From NCBI RefSeq assembly GCF_963678635.1, contig NC_087064.1:57732338-57796337 (forward strand): a stretch of DNA of 64,000 bases, given 5' to 3'. This document shows positions 44,721 through 57,199 of this stretch, piece by piece (position 1 is the stretch's first letter; each line of letters opens with the position of its first letter). The notes under the pieces were generated by a model. It searched no databases and had not been told where the DNA came from. It was given only the letters and a program-made list of their open reading frames with translations. The position numbers and the translations under genes were made by a program. The stretch is from Symsagittifera roscoffensis. Taxonomy: Eukaryota; Xenacoelomorpha; Acoela; Convolutidae.

Positions 44721-45010
44721 TAAATTCAATTTTGTTTAAAAATAAGAAATTTGCAAAAACCTTGATTTGGGCCAACTTTCTGGACTAAATAAATTGAAAC
44801 GTTTTGAATCAAAGTATCTAAACAAACATTCAAAGTAGTTGACATAGCCAGCCTGTAATATGAATACGAAGAAACAATCGGGGTTGAAATAGGCATTTCA
44901 ATTTCACTTCCTTTTCTACTGTTTGTGGCGTTAGTCATATAAATTTTTTACATATATATATATGTAAATTATCATTGTTCTTTTCAAAAAAACTAATTAT
45001 AAGAAACTCA

Positions 45011-45560
45011 AACGAGACTGCTCGTATCAGGGCGAAGCCCTGAATGTTTCGACTGCCTTTTAAGGTTTATGGAGCAGCAGTAATAACATTAAAAAAATAA
45101 AATAAAATAAAATAAAATGAAATTTTTTTTTTCTTAAGTTTGAAATTGTTTATGAAAATCATCCCCCCACACGCCATTTAAAGTACAATAAGATAGATTT
45201 CATTCCTTGTAACAAATCAATTGTAGCAAAGAAGGTTGGTTCAACCAATTTGGAACGATTTATAAGAAGGATTAAATCTCCGCTTACTCGTTAATATCGA
45301 ATTATATCGCGCGTTAATTGTCCCAAATTGGTCAATATGGCCAAAATGGCAATCTTTAAACCCTCATAACTTTACGAAAAATGATCACAGGTGAAATATC
45401 TTTACAAATTCAAGCTCAAGACAACAATACCTTTTGAATGATATAAAAAATTTCACTCAAAAATTGTTAGTTAAAAAGTCTAAATTTGTCTGAAGAAAAA
45501 AAACCCACCCCGAGCACAAATATTCCGTTACTTTCGTATCGAAAGTCGGAACAACAAGAC
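45011..45560 (-). repeat. Family H element, full-length inverted copy
   Basis: Plus-strand left end AGACTGCTCGTATCAGGGCG with hairpin CAGGGCGAAGCCCTG. Right end TTACTTTCGTATCGAAAGTC with the other hairpin. The body includes CGCGCGTTAATTGTCCCAAA and GGCCAAAATGGCAAT. About 550 bp. An (AAAAT)n run (45090-45118) lies inside. Confidence 0.82.
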
Positions 45561-48500
45561 TGCTTGCGTATCACAAAGCACAATTTTGAATGTTACGATT
45601 GCACTTAAAGGCAGATTTAAAAGTTTTTTGGTCGGGACTTTCGTGCCTTCGATCTCTCACAGTCAGTTTATTACAACCCTAAGCTTTCCTAGAACAAATT
45701 GAATGAAACGTTATTTTCATTTATAAGAATAATTATACGCATTGTCTGGTGATTTTTATGAAGACAATTGTCGGTATAATTCAATGACACCAATTCGAAG
45801 TTTAATTGAGACTAATGTACCCTTTTTGCGGATATCCTTTTTTCTAGAATAATTTTTTTTGGAAAATTTAAGGCAGAATCGATATTCGCAAACAGACGCA
45901 GATGATCCTTGATTGCTTCATTTGAAATGAGAAATCGTCTTTTGACAACATGAAATAAGCCAACTTTTATGTTTATAATTGAATAATAACACTTTATGTC
46001 AGCTGTTTATAAAAAAAGGTTTCAAGTAACGCAATGAGGCTTTTTTTTAATTTTTTATTAGAAGAAGCCATTTTTGAATATTCTTTTACACACTTTTTTT
46101 CAAAAAAGCTGAGAAATCAACTTGCAAAAAATATATAATTTGGTCAACAAAAAATTCAAGATTCAACTGCTAGCTACAATAGCCATATTTGAAAGCAACT
46201 TTTTTATTAGTAGACCTTTTCATGAACTGTGTTATATCCAATTTGCGATTCGTGATTGCTTATGCTATTGATGTAAGGGAAAAATCAAATTTCATAGAAA
46301 AAGATATTCAAAGGCTAATGAAAAAAAGAACTTTTTGGATCAGAAAACTGCTCTACAATATACACGGATCGAACAGAAGTTACTGTTTTCAACAATAAGT
46401 TGAACATTTGGAAAAATAAAACTGGTTTACATTTTAATTTAGCTTGCAAAATGTTTTTTGCAACAACCGAAAACATGCTTTTTCAGTGTTTTTGAGAACC
46501 TTGGTTATCTTTCTTTGTCCAATGTTCATATAAAAAATAAAATTTATCTATATGTACATGTATATCTATATATACATAGACATACCTTTATAATGAAAAT
46601 GAGTGACCCTGTATCACGTTATCACTGTTGGAATAAAAATTCGGTGAATTTTCTTATTAAAAGTAGATGCCCGGTTGCTGTGTAGAGGACTCAAAATGCA
46701 CAGACCACGCTTATTTTTGTTCCAACATTTTGAAAATAGGGAAAAACTTTATATTCGAGTGTTTTTTTCTACTTTTTTTGTTTTCCGCCCAAAAATGGAC
46801 TGGGTTGACTGATAGATCATAAGAAAAACCTTTCAGTCGTGATTTGAACCACACTAAAAATTTCCCAAAATTTTTCTAGTTTCGATTTGGATTTGATTTT
46901 CAGAAAAACGCTCAACAAGCAATTCTGTAGTAGTGATATTATTGAAAGCATATAACATTGTTCTCACTGACCAATGAGATTTTACTATAAGCCATCGTTT
47001 ACCAAGCACCGATGTTGAACGGACGCTGAAGTCGATATATATTGTTTAAAAGCACCGTTCAGTAGCGTTCCTTCTGTATTCTTCAGTTATAAATTGCCAT
47101 TGACTTTTTCTCAAAAAAAATCTTCAGGGGGAAATTTATCAAGCTTTTTTAAGCAAAAAAACTATCGAGAATTTTACTTAAAAATATCGTTACTCAAAAT
47201 TCGTGAGTAAAATTGAAATTGGTCTGCGCAGAAAATATTACACAAGAGCTATCTCGGAGCGAACATTATGCGATTTACCTTTTTGTCTTCTTATTTGATT
47301 GTCTTGTTCCAGTTTTGCTTCTACAAGTACCCACTTGTTTTTACAGCCAGTAATCCAAGAGTATTTGCAATTTAGATGTAAGAATATAAGAAGTCAAACC
47401 TAGCCAAAAATTGGCTTACGAACAACAACGTGATTCATACGACCTTACAAAGTTCAAAAGCAAACATTCCCAGTGTCGAGAAAAAACGGTTTGAATTTTT
47501 TTTGTTTCGTCTTAATTTGAGAAAATAAAGCGAGCGAGCAGGCTTACAATAGGTTTTTATTTTAAGGCTTAAAAGCTTACAATACCTTACTTTAGCATAG
47601 GCCACGTAAACTTAAATTTACTCGAACAAATATATATTTTTTGAAAATTTAAGCGATTTTTTGGAATCAAATTTACAAAAAATCAAAAAACTACAAAAAA
47701 AAATTGAAATTTTGGATTTTTTTTTGGTTTTTTAGTCATTTTTAAACAGAAGTTGTTTTCCAATTTGCTTATTTCTTTAAGACTGTCGAATATGCCAAAG
47801 TTTTTCTTTCAGATCTTTTTATCAGTCAACACTAATTTCAAATTAATTTCTCAATTCAAATTTGTGCCGTAAAAACGACACTAATTTGAAATAAAAATTT
47901 TCTTGTGTTTTTTATACTATGGTCGGAAATGGTTTTTCATGGTTTCACTGATTTTTTAACAAGTTATATAACTGAGGAATGTGAATTGTCCAACAAAAAT
48001 AAGAAGAAAAAACAAAATTTGAGCAATTAATAAATTGGAAATGCAGTCTGAATATTCTCCAGTCTAAAAAACAGTCTTTGAAAATCTGTCCTTTTTCTCA
48101 AAACTGAAGTATTTTTTTGGAAAAATCGTTTTAAATCAATTTATGAAAAAACCGTTAGTATATTTTTGCATAAGCAATAAAATAATCAATTTTTGTAATT
48201 CTAATGAATTTTTACAATTTAGATATTACGACTAAAAAATAGTTTGATAATCTGAGTTTGGGGAAAAAGTGCTTGCATCTTTTATGAAACATGCATTCAA
48301 AACCGCATTGCGAACTTTTTTGAGTTTTTCTACGTCAAATTTTAGTGAAACATGAATTTTTTGCGCCAACCAGTCTAAATTGGCTGAAAAAGTTTTAAGA
48401 GAAGACCCAAGTAAGCTTTCGATCCAAAAAAAACATTTTGCACATCATAATCATGCTCGTATCTTGTTCCTCTGAAAAAAAAGCAAAAACCGACCGAAGG

Positions 48501-48995
48501 TCAAAATGAGCATTAAAAAGTGAGTTTCTGTAGTTGGTTGGTTGACAAACAGTATTCAAAATAAATATTGTGAATTTGTTTTCTCGCATTTTTATTGGTC
48601 ACACTCATGAATAAAAATAGTTTATCACACTCATAATACACTTCGAAAACACTCTCTGTCCACTGCGGAATGTCTGTTTTCCACTCAATGTCACTATGGC
48701 CCGACTGTTGTAGATTGCGTGGTGGGTTCCGGAACATCTATTGGACACTGAATTACAAATAATGGGCGTTAAACCGAAAAATATTTCCTCACAAAAAGCA
48801 TAAAGAACAGTAAGCTCAAGAAAAACTTGAGCTTACTGTTCAACAACTCAACTTATTCTTTAAACTGTCCAAAAGTTGATTTTGAGTTTTTAGGAAGAAA
48901 AATGACATTTTCAAAAAGTGGCAAAGCCCCTCAATATTGTTCAGAATTTAGCACAGAACCTCAAAATGGTACAAATGCATTCCTTAGTGTTAATG
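45561..48995. other. AT-rich intergenic sequence, no gene seen
   Basis: About 3.4 kb with stops in all frames. A (TA/TG) run at 46545-46580, one GCCCGGTTGCTGTG word (46669) of family G, and an inverted repeat CTTGAGCTTACTG/CAGTAAGCTCAAG (48808-48840). Nothing else recognised. Confidence 0.5.
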
Positions 48996-49194
48996 TTAAT
49001 GTATCTTCCTAACCCTGTCAATGTATCTTCGAATCCTGGGTCCGACCCATCGAGTGGTCTCGTTGGCCAGAATGCCATCGTCGTCTATCTCGCGTGAACA
49101 GAAGAAGCATGTCTTCTCATCTGCCTCCCACGTGAACGACCTACACGACCCATCTGCCATGGAACCGAAACACTGCACGTGACAGTCGTCGTAA
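48996..49194 (-). CDS. Gene 3 exon 2: cysteine-rich module and C-terminus
   Basis: 199 bases, entry phase 2, GC-richer than its surroundings. The terminal part is basic (RIRRYIDRVRKIH) before the TAG stop. Acceptor on the minus strand is CCCATTTTTAATAG. Confidence 0.72.
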
Positions 49195-51541
49195 CTATTA
49201 AAAATGGGCCAAATGCTTCAACATTTTTAGCATTAACCGACATAATTTAATAAAAACTATGAACTATTAAATATGAGATGGATTAAAAATGAACTTTCTA
49301 CCACAGTGTTTCAATCACAGTTTTTTATTGCGACAAGAAAATCCCCCGTAGCTCACATTCTCCATAAAGCAGATATGTTTTTCTCAGCACAGACATGTTT
49401 CTAAAATAGCGTTTCGTATTCCAAATTGCGACTGCAAAAGCTTTAATTTAACTTAAAAAAAGTGTTCTGTTTATCTACGACTTAAGTACAACTAATGTAC
49501 AATTACTTAAAAAGATAAAACAGATAAAATAGAGTGTGTGAATTTAAAACGTTCTAAAACTAATACTGAACATACACTCTACGATCGACCGATGGTCGTA
49601 TCGAACGAAGTTAACCGGTATGTAATTAATACCGAAAGTCATTTAAAACAGCTAAAAACAAATCACAACATAACTACAAAATGTTGCTAGAAAAAAGGGT
49701 AATTTTACGAACGAATTTTTTGAATATTTGCAATGAGGTTCTATGGATACTAATCGATTATAAGGTATTGTTATGGCCTGTCTCCATAAAACAGATCTGC
49801 ATCCAACCAGATTAAAACGGATTAATATTTGATTAAAAAATAAACAAAAAAGAAATCAATTTGAGCCAGTGTAATTGAATATAATGGATTATAATGGATT
49901 ATAATGGAATATAGTGGATTATAATGGATTGTAAAAGATTACAATGGATTTTTTTTACATTACAAGAATCATGCTTTTTTGCGTAAAATAAGAGGCATGA
50001 TTCATTGTAGTGTAATAAAATCTATTGTAATCTTTTATAATAATCCGTATAGTAATCTTCTAAAAAAATTCCGTATAGTTTCAAAACTTGATCGTTAAAT
50101 TAAAATTTGCATTAGGCCTGTAAATTTTGATGTTTTGTTTTTGAGTTAACTGAGGAGGGGTTTTAAACTGAGGGGGGGGGGGGGCGTAAACTAGCGTGGG
50201 GGGGGGGGTAAACTAGAGGTAGAGGTTGGCGTTAACTGGGAGGGGGTTGAACTGTGGTGAGGGGTTTGAACTGCTGGGAGGGGGTTTAAACTGTTGGGGA
50301 GGGGGAACTGGGAGAAGGGTACATATGAACGGAGTAAATGAATGGTAGGGGAAATTAAGCGGTCGTTATAAACTTGAGTAGGTTTAGAGTTCGAGTAGAC
50401 CGTAAGTACGGCAGAAAAATTGCAAATTTTACATATTTTCTGCAAAAACTTTTGTACAGGTTATAATCTATTGTAATTCATTATAATTTAATGCACTCCA
50501 ATCGATTTAATTTTTTTAAGAAACGGATTGCAATATATTATAATCGATTGTCTGGTCCCAAAAGGTAATCATAATAGGTTATATTGGCAACATTCTTGAC
50601 CACGAACATCGATTATGATTTTTAATTATCCATGAAATTTCATTGCGGATATTTCAAACGAATACCTAGCTTGTTGATCCGATTTTCGAAGAGAGTGCGG
50701 AGTACTTAAATTGGGGTGATGTTTTCAGTCAATTTTTGACTTCTCAACTTAGCATTTTGTCGGAAATTTTTATACCATCTGAAACAATTTACTAAGCTCA
50801 AATGTAAAAAGATATTTCATCTGTGTTCATTTTTTGTTACGTTTTTTGTTAGGGGACTTGAAAATTACTAACTGAGTTAATGCGTTACAAAATGAATTGA
50901 AACCAGTCATTTGGTCGTATTATTAGGATAAAAGACGCCAAATACATCATTTTCTAGCTTTCATTAGCGTGTGGGGGATAAGTTTTAATTAAAAGTTCTA
51001 AAAAAAAATTTTGTTTATGTTGCCAATTTTTCGAACAAAAAAACGAAATTGGCCGTAATGTGCTGTCGGAACATTATTGGCCTCGCCCTGATATACGAGC
51101 AGTCTTGTTGTTCCGATTTTCGAAGAGATTGAGGAATGTATATGCTCGGGTGCTTTTTATATTCAGACCAATTTCATAAATCTTTTTGTTCCTTCGGGGA
51201 ATCTTTCTGTGACCGTTATATAGTTATCTGCTGGAGGCCAGCCAGGTGTTCACACCACTAGTGTAACCTGCCGCGAGGCTGTTTAATTTGCTATTGTTAT
51301 ATAGTTTAGTCGTGGCGAATTATCCAAAATCTCAGAACAAAAAACCGGAGAATTGACATCAATGAAGCATGTACGTGGTTATTTCTGACTGGAAGCTGCA
51401 GTCGACATAGACTGGGTTCTGTATTCCCACTCTTACACTGAACTCTTTTCCAGGGGTCAGATACAGGTAGCCAGAGTACACAGGGAATAACACACACAGA
51501 CAAGTCAGGAGAAAAAGACTAGAGGCATTAATTCCAGACAT
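48996..51541 (-). CDS. Gene 3: small secreted cysteine-rich PAN-like protein (2 exons)
   Basis: Minus strand, exon 1 51541-51375 and exon 2 49194-48996; 121 aa. ATG TCT GGA opens a signal peptide (SLFLLTCLCVLFPVYSG). Mature text includes TPGKEFSVRVGIQNPVYVDC. Exon 1 ends at a phase-2 GT (CCAC|GTACAT). Exon 2 enters after AATAG and reads YDDCHVQCFGSMADGSCRSF, then DEKTCFFCS and WVGPR. The DCHVQC...GSCRSFTW...TCFF pattern is that of a PAN/apple-type module. The intron (2.2 kb) contains a complete TIR-family element. The join rests on matching phase, the signal peptide and the cysteine pattern; no paralogue in the window confirms it. Function unknown; probably extracellular binding. Confidence 0.7.
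49730..50646. mobile_element. TIR-family element, complete copy
   Basis: 917 bp. Left end GCAATGAGGTTCTATGGATA and inverted right end GCAATGAAATTTCATGGATA. Subterminal ATAATGGATTATAATGGATT repeats (49880-49945) and ATTATAATCGATTG on the right. G-rich GTAAACTAGAGGTAG units at 50150-50310 with two poly-G runs. Same layout as 34486-35316 and 57200-57831. Confidence 0.78.
50672..51110 (+). repeat. Family H element, diverged, with right-end hairpin
   Basis: Starts TTGTTGATCCGATTTTCGAA and ends CCTCGCCCTGATATACGAGCAGTCTT. The body has ATATTTCATCTGTGTTCATTTTTTG corresponding to 53235-53270. Confidence 0.65.
51375..51541 (-). CDS. Gene 3 exon 1: signal peptide
   Basis: 55 codons plus two bases. A GTG directly precedes the ATG, and TATCAG ends 4-5 bases upstream. 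The encoded N-terminus is a textbook secretory leader. Reading beyond the proposed donor stops at once (MLH then TGA). Confidence 0.75.
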
Positions 51542-51859
51542 CACTCTGATACCTGATTCAATGCAGTTATTTCAGTCCGAATTGAAGTTTCCAGTATAAT
51601 GGCGATTTTTGGACTAAAATTGAAAAGGGAAATGATTTAAAAACACCTGCGTACATGTGGAAGTTTCTAAACATGTGACTATGTTCAGCTGTCATCTATT
51701 ATTCAAATCAAATCTTCAGCATGGAAAATATGCCGGCTCCAATTTGAAAATATAACCAAACTAATTTTGAAGCGGCACAATGTGCCAAAAATGAAACTAT
51801 TACGGGTCAAAATATCTAAATTCAAAACACTTTTGTCAACATTAGCCTCACGCACAAAA
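51542..51859. other. Upstream flank of gene 3
   Basis: AT-rich, no repeat recognised. It probably carries the promoter of gene 3, but no element is identifiable. Confidence 0.35.
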
Positions 51860-52864
51860 TTGAGACTATCACAGTTTGAAAAACCAATTTTTAACCACAC
51901 TAGAAACCACAGTATAAAAATAAGTATTTAAGACCCATTTGCTTAAGTAAATTGCAACGGTTTTGGATCTCTTAACAATCCCCCCTTCTTGAAAGGGGCT
52001 GCTTTTTATTGTGGAAAAACAATCATTTTTTGCCAGGGACTTCGATTTAAAAAAACTTTTGCAAAAAAAAACATCAACACAATATGATCAAAACTGATGT
52101 TAATAGATCCTCAAGGTCGTAAAATGCCATGGGCCGATAAATTAGCCTCAAAGTTAGGCAAGTTAAATTAAACTAAATGAATGCTTTTGTTTCTAAATTT
52201 GAGCGAAACTTGAGCGTATTTTTTTGATACTAAGTCTTCAAATATTATGTATCAAATATATACATATTCTGCAAAACAAGTGTGTACAAAGTAAGTAAAT
52301 ATTTTGAACAAAATGCGTCAGAGACGAATGGATAAAATAGTCCCCTTATGCTTTCATCTTTTGGTTGCCGTTGAGATGGTTATTTCGACTGCACACTTTG
52401 TCCTTATTGTTCAGACTTTCGAAGAAAATGGAATAATACTGCTTGGGTTGATTTTTTTCAGTCAATTTTCGGGATTCAAATAATAGTTTCTAACCAACAG
52501 TTTTTTTTACCCCATTGAATATATCGACTCTCTGAAACCAAATTTGAAAATCTACTTTACCCCTTTTTTCCGCAAACTTTGAAAGTTTGAAAACAGTCAA
52601 TTGAACAATGCTCTGGACTAAGTTATGCGCGCTTTGAAGATTTTGATCATTAAGCTGAAAGCGTAACCCGAACTAATTATGCGTGACCAACTATCCCGAA
52701 CAACAAAAATGTTCTAAATTGAAATGAGGCTAGCTAAGCTATAACGTCGCATTAATTTCGTAACTTAAATTTTCACTTTTAATCTTTGATATTGTCCAGA
52801 CATTATAACAGTTTTCAGTATTTTCTTTTCCCAAAACCTAATCGATGTGGATTAAGGGGCAGTC
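51860..52864 (+). repeat. 1-kb duplication, copy 1
   Basis: Begins TTGAGACTATCACAGTTTGA and ends GATTAAGGGGCAGTCG. It recurs at 54781-55786 with only a couple of differences by eye (a poly-A length change and one CCCGAACT/CCCTAACT substitution). The right end carries the family H terminal motif in this copy only. Its interior (52390-52720) is diverged family H sequence. Confidence 0.92.
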
Positions 52865-52904
52865 GGAACATTCAGGGTTTAACCCTGATATACGAGCCGT
52901 CCTG
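52858..52904 (+). repeat. Family H right-end hairpin
   Basis: GCAGTCGGAACATTCAGGGT, then TTAACCCTGATATACGAGCC; the hairpin stem is CAGGGT-TTA-ACCCTG, showing compensated changes relative to CAGGGC-TTC-GCCCTG. Confidence 0.75.
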
Positions 52905-53084
52905 TTTTTTTTTTTCAGACAAGTTCAACAAAATCTGGTTTCTCGGTTGATCAATTTACTTATCTGCATGGGTGCAGCCATTATGTAACCTGCCACAATT
53001 CTGACTAAACTGCTCGTTTTATACTTCACACGTGGCGAATTGTCGCGCTCTACAAAATCGTTCTAAATTGAATCGACGCAGCTA

Positions 53085-53615
53085 AATCGTTAGTTACGAA
53101 AGTTACGGAATATTTCTGCTCGGCGTAGGGTTTTTTTCTTCAGACAAATTTCGACTTTTTAACTAGCCATTTTTTACGGAACTTTTTTATATCATTCAAA
53201 AGGTATTGTTGTCCTGAGCTTAAATTTGAAAAGATATTTACCTGTGATCAGTTTTCGGAAAGTTATGGCGGTTTAAAGAGTGCCATTTTGGCCAATATGG
53301 GACAATTAACTCAGGATATATTTCGCGCTACTAACGCTTAAGCGGAGATTTAATCCGTCTTATAAATCGTTCCAAATTGGTTGAACGAAGCTTATTTGCC
53401 ATAATTGATTTGTTACTAGGAGCGAAATCTATCGCTTTGTACTTTATATGGCGTGTGGGGGGATGATTTTTAGAAAAAAAAATCAAATTTTAGAAAAAAC
53501 GTTCATTTTATTTTGTTTTATTCAATTTTTTTATGTTATTACTGCTGCTCCATAAACCTTAAAAAGCAGTCGGAACATTCAGGGCTTCGCCCCAATACGA
53601 GCATTCTTCTTAGTT
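53085..53615 (+). repeat. Family H element, full-length copy
   Basis: Left end ACGAAAGTTACGGAATAT and CTCGGCGTAGGG; middle GCCATTTTGGCCAATATGGG, AACTCAGGATATATTTCGCG, GGAGATTTAATCCGTCTTAT and GGCGTGTGGGGGGATGATTT; right end GCAGTCGGAACATTCAGGGC and ATACGAGCATTCTT. No coding potential. Used as reference for the family. Confidence 0.85.
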
Positions 53616-54000
53616 AAATGCACGACTCAAAACTTATTTTATTTTGATACTATCAGTCTAAAATAAAAGTTTGTCCAATATTTAATACAAATTTTTGTAA
53701 ACTCAATGTAAAATTGATGTCATCAGGGTTGATATTGATATTTATAGATCTTTTCTGAGCCACACAGTGTGCCTGTATACCATCGACATGATCTGCTAGA
53801 ATTATGGTCAGCGAAACTATTTGTTCGCGCGGTCGCTTATTCAATTTTGATTCTTATATAACACGATTGCTTGTATTTCAAGACAAAGCTCTGATAAATC
53901 CGACTGCCCTTTCAACTTGAAGAAAAAATCGTTGGGAGAAGCATTTTGGTATCATTTAACACTCGCTTTCCCCCACCCGCTATGTAAAATGCAAAAAAAA

Positions 54001-54780
54001 CAAGACTGCTCGTATCAGGGCGAATCTCTGAAAATTCCGACTGCCTTTTAACGTTTATGGAGTAAAATATGAAACAAAATAAAACAAAAAAACTTTTTTC
54101 TAAAATTTGAAAATTTTTCTATAAAAATCATCACCCCACACGCCATATAAAGAACAAAACAATAGATTTCGCTCCTTGTAATAAAACAATTATGGCAATG
54201 AAGCTTCTTTTAGCCAATTTGGAACGATTTCTAAGACGGATTAAATCTCCGCTTACGCGTTAATAGCGCGAAATATATCGCGCGTTAATTGTCCCAAATT
54301 GGTCAAAATGGCCAAAATGGCAATCTTTAAACCCTCATAAATTTACGAAAAATGATCACAGGTAAAATATTTTTTCAAATTCAAACTCAGGACAACAATG
54401 GCTTTCGAATGATATAAAAAATTTGTCAAAAATAGCTAGTTAAAAAGTCGAAAATTGTCTGAAGAAAAAAAAATCCACCCGAGCACAAAAATTTCGTTAC
54501 TTTTGTATCGAAAGTCGGAACAACAAGACTGCTCGCGTATCACAAAGCACAATTTCGAATGGTTCGATTGCACTTAAAGGCAGGTTTTAAAGTTTTTTGG
54601 TAGAAAAAATGACGGAAAAACTAAAAAAAAAGTAAAAAAAGTTTTTCGTTTTTTTTTCTCCAATCTACCTACACGCTGATGTAAGCTACAAACAGTAACA
54701 AATGACATGTCGCAATTCAATTTGAAACGTTTTAATTTGCCGCTTACGCTTGTTATAGACCGCAATACATAGCGCGTTAA
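54001..54780 (-). repeat. Family H element, inverted, with extra tail
   Basis: Plus-strand left end CAAGACTGCTCGTATCAGGG. The body matches 45011-45560, and the hairpin end at 54500-54520 reads TTTTGTATCGAAAGTCGGAA. A further ~250 bp (CGTATCACAAAGCACAATTT onward) follows, of which 45570-45620 is also a copy. 54384-54780 is duplicated at 55790-56203. Confidence 0.8.
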
Positions 54781-55786
54781 TTGAGACTATCACAGTTTGA
54801 AAAACCAATTTTTAACCACACTAGAAACCACAGTATAAAAATAAGTATTTAAGACCCATTTGCTTAAGTAAATTGCAACGGTTTTGGATCTCTTAACAAT
54901 CCCCCCTTCTTGAAAGGGGCTGCTTTTTATTGTGGAAAAACAATCATTTTTTGCCAGGGACTTCGATTTAAAAAAACTTTTGCAAAAAAAACATCAACAC
55001 AATATGATCAAAACTGATGTTAATAGATCCTCAAGGTCGTAAAATGCCATGGGCCGATAAATTAGCCTCAAAGTTAGGCAAGTTAAATTAAACTAAATGA
55101 ATGCTTTTGTTTCTAAATTTGAGCGAAACTTGAGCGTATTTTTTTGATACTAAGTCTTCAAATATTATGTATCAAATATATACATATTCTGCAAAACAAG
55201 TGTGTACAAAGTAAGTAAATATTTTGAACAAAATGCGTCAGAGACGAATGGATAAAATAGTCCCCTTATGCTTTCATCTTTTGGTTGCCGTTGAGATGGT
55301 TATTTCGACTGCACACTTTGTCCTTATTGTTCAGACTTTCGAAGAAAATGGAATAATACTGCTTGGGTTGATTTTTTTCAGTCAATTTTCGGGATTCAAA
55401 TAATAGTTTCTAACCAACAGTTTTTTTTACCCCATTGAATATATCGACTCTCTGAAACCAAATTTGAAAATCTACTTTACCCCTTTTTTCCGCAAACTTT
55501 GAAAGTTTGAAAACAGTCAATTGAACAATGCTCTGGACTAAGTTATGCGCGCTTTGAAGATTTTGATCATTAAGCTGAAAGCGTAACCCTAACTAATTAT
55601 GCGTGACCAACTATCCCGAACAACAAAAATGTTCTAAATTGAAATGAGGCTAGCTAAGCTATAACGTCGCATTAATTTCGTAACTTAAATTTTCACTTTT
55701 AATCTTTGATATTGTCCAGACATTATAACAGTTTTCAGTATTTTCTTTTCCCAAAACCTAATCGATGTGGATTAAGGGGCAGTCGA
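54781..55786 (+). repeat. 1-kb duplication, copy 2, inside family H
   Basis: Near-identical to 51860-52864. It interrupts a family H element: the sequence before it (54384-54780) appears again after it (55790-56203), so the insert is bracketed by ~400-bp direct repeats. Confidence 0.92.
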
Positions 55787-55789
55787 AAA

Positions 55790-56203
55790 TATAAACTCAG
55801 GACAAACTCAGGACAACAATGGCTTTCGAATGATATAAAAAATTTGTCAAAAATAGCTAGTTAAAAAGTCGAAAATTGTCTGAAGAAAAAAAAACCCACC
55901 CGAGCACAAAAATTTCGTTACTTTTGTATCGAAAGTCGGAACAACAAGACTGCTCGCGTATCACAAAGCACAATTTCGAATGGTTCGATTGCACTTAAAG
56001 GCAGGTTTTAAAGTTTTTTGGTAGAAAAAATGACGGAAAAACTAAAAAAAAAGTAAAAAAAGTTTTTCGTTTTTTTTTTCTCCAATCTACCTACACGCTG
56101 ATGTAAGCTACAAACAGTAACAAATGACATGTCGCAATTCAATTTGAAACGCTTTAATTTGCCGCTTACGCTTGTTATAGACCGCAATACATAGCGCGTT
56201 AAT
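55790..56203 (-). repeat. Direct repeat of 54384-54780
   Basis: Almost base-for-base the same as 54384-54780, with a short stutter (ACTCAGGACAAACTCAGGAC) at the left junction. It continues rightward into TTAATTACCCCAAATTGGCC, the presumed original continuation. Confidence 0.9.
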
Positions 56204-56463
56204 TACCCCAAATTGGCCTAGTCAACAAATTTGAAACCTCAAAAACTTTACGCAAAACAATCACAGGTTTTTATCAGGTTTTTCACAATTTTTAACAGGT
56301 TATAATCACAGGTTTTCAAATATTCAAGATCTGGACAACAAAGTTTTTTAGATGGTATAAAAATTGTCAAAAGTTTTAGCTAAAAAGATGAAAAATGTCT
56401 GAAAAAAACACAGCCAAATTACAAGTATTTAAATATTCCGCACTTTCTTTGAAAATTGTAAGA

Positions 56464-57030
56464 ACAAGACTGTTTGTGTCAAGGCGAACCCCTGAACGTT
56501 TTGCATGCATTTGGAGGTCTATGGGAGTGATTAGTGTTCGCTTTGAAAAAAATTGATGACAATTTCACAAAATGAACCAAATTCAACATTTTTTGTGAAA
56601 TTAATTATTTTTAAAATCATCTCCACTATAAAAAAAAAACATTATTTCGCATATATTTTTTGCTGCCAATATCTATCATGTATTTGCAGGAAGTGAATTT
56701 AAATTGGCTGAATAGCATGTTCCAATTTCATTTGTAACAATTTCTATCCTGGATTATTTTTTTGCTAACGCGTTATTAGCACGGTATATATCGCGCGTTA
56801 ATTGTCCAAAATTGGCCTAGGTTTCAATATCTGAACCATCACAATTTTTTAAAAGTTGATCGCAGATGAATTTGTTTTTTAAAATTTGAACTTAAAACAA
56901 CAATAATTTTTGAATGATAATAAAAAAAATTTGCTTCAAAAATGACTAGTTCAATTGTCAAACTTGTCTGGAGAAAAAAACCACATGCACAAATTTTAAG
57001 TCACCCTCTACGATAGTTGGAGCAATTTTT
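56464..57030 (-). repeat. Family H element, diverged inverted copy
   Basis: Left end AGAACAAGACTGTTTGTGTC and CCCCTGAACGTT. The body has TATATATCGCGCGTTAATTG and TCCAAAATTGGCC. The right end lacks the hairpin. Confidence 0.65.
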
Positions 57031-57199
57031 CATTTTGTCTTTTTTGCCAACTTATATCTTAATAATATGCATTGAAGATAATAATTTTCACGAACCATTT
57101 GACTGACTCGAATAAAATTTCTGATTTCATATTTTTAACTTTTGCGAGGTTTCAAGCTAATTTTGTTCCGTTTTGCTGTATCGTATCGTAAGCGACCTG

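Larger units (their letters stand above)
49195..51374 (-). other. Gene 3 intron, repeat-filled
   Basis: Contains a TIR-family element (49730-50646), diverged family H sequence (50672-51108) and a family H end with hairpin (51061-51110). Confidence 0.65.

Noticed and set aside
45090-45118. AAAAT pentamer run
   Set aside because: Simple A-rich slippage within a family H copy; not a separate feature of interest.
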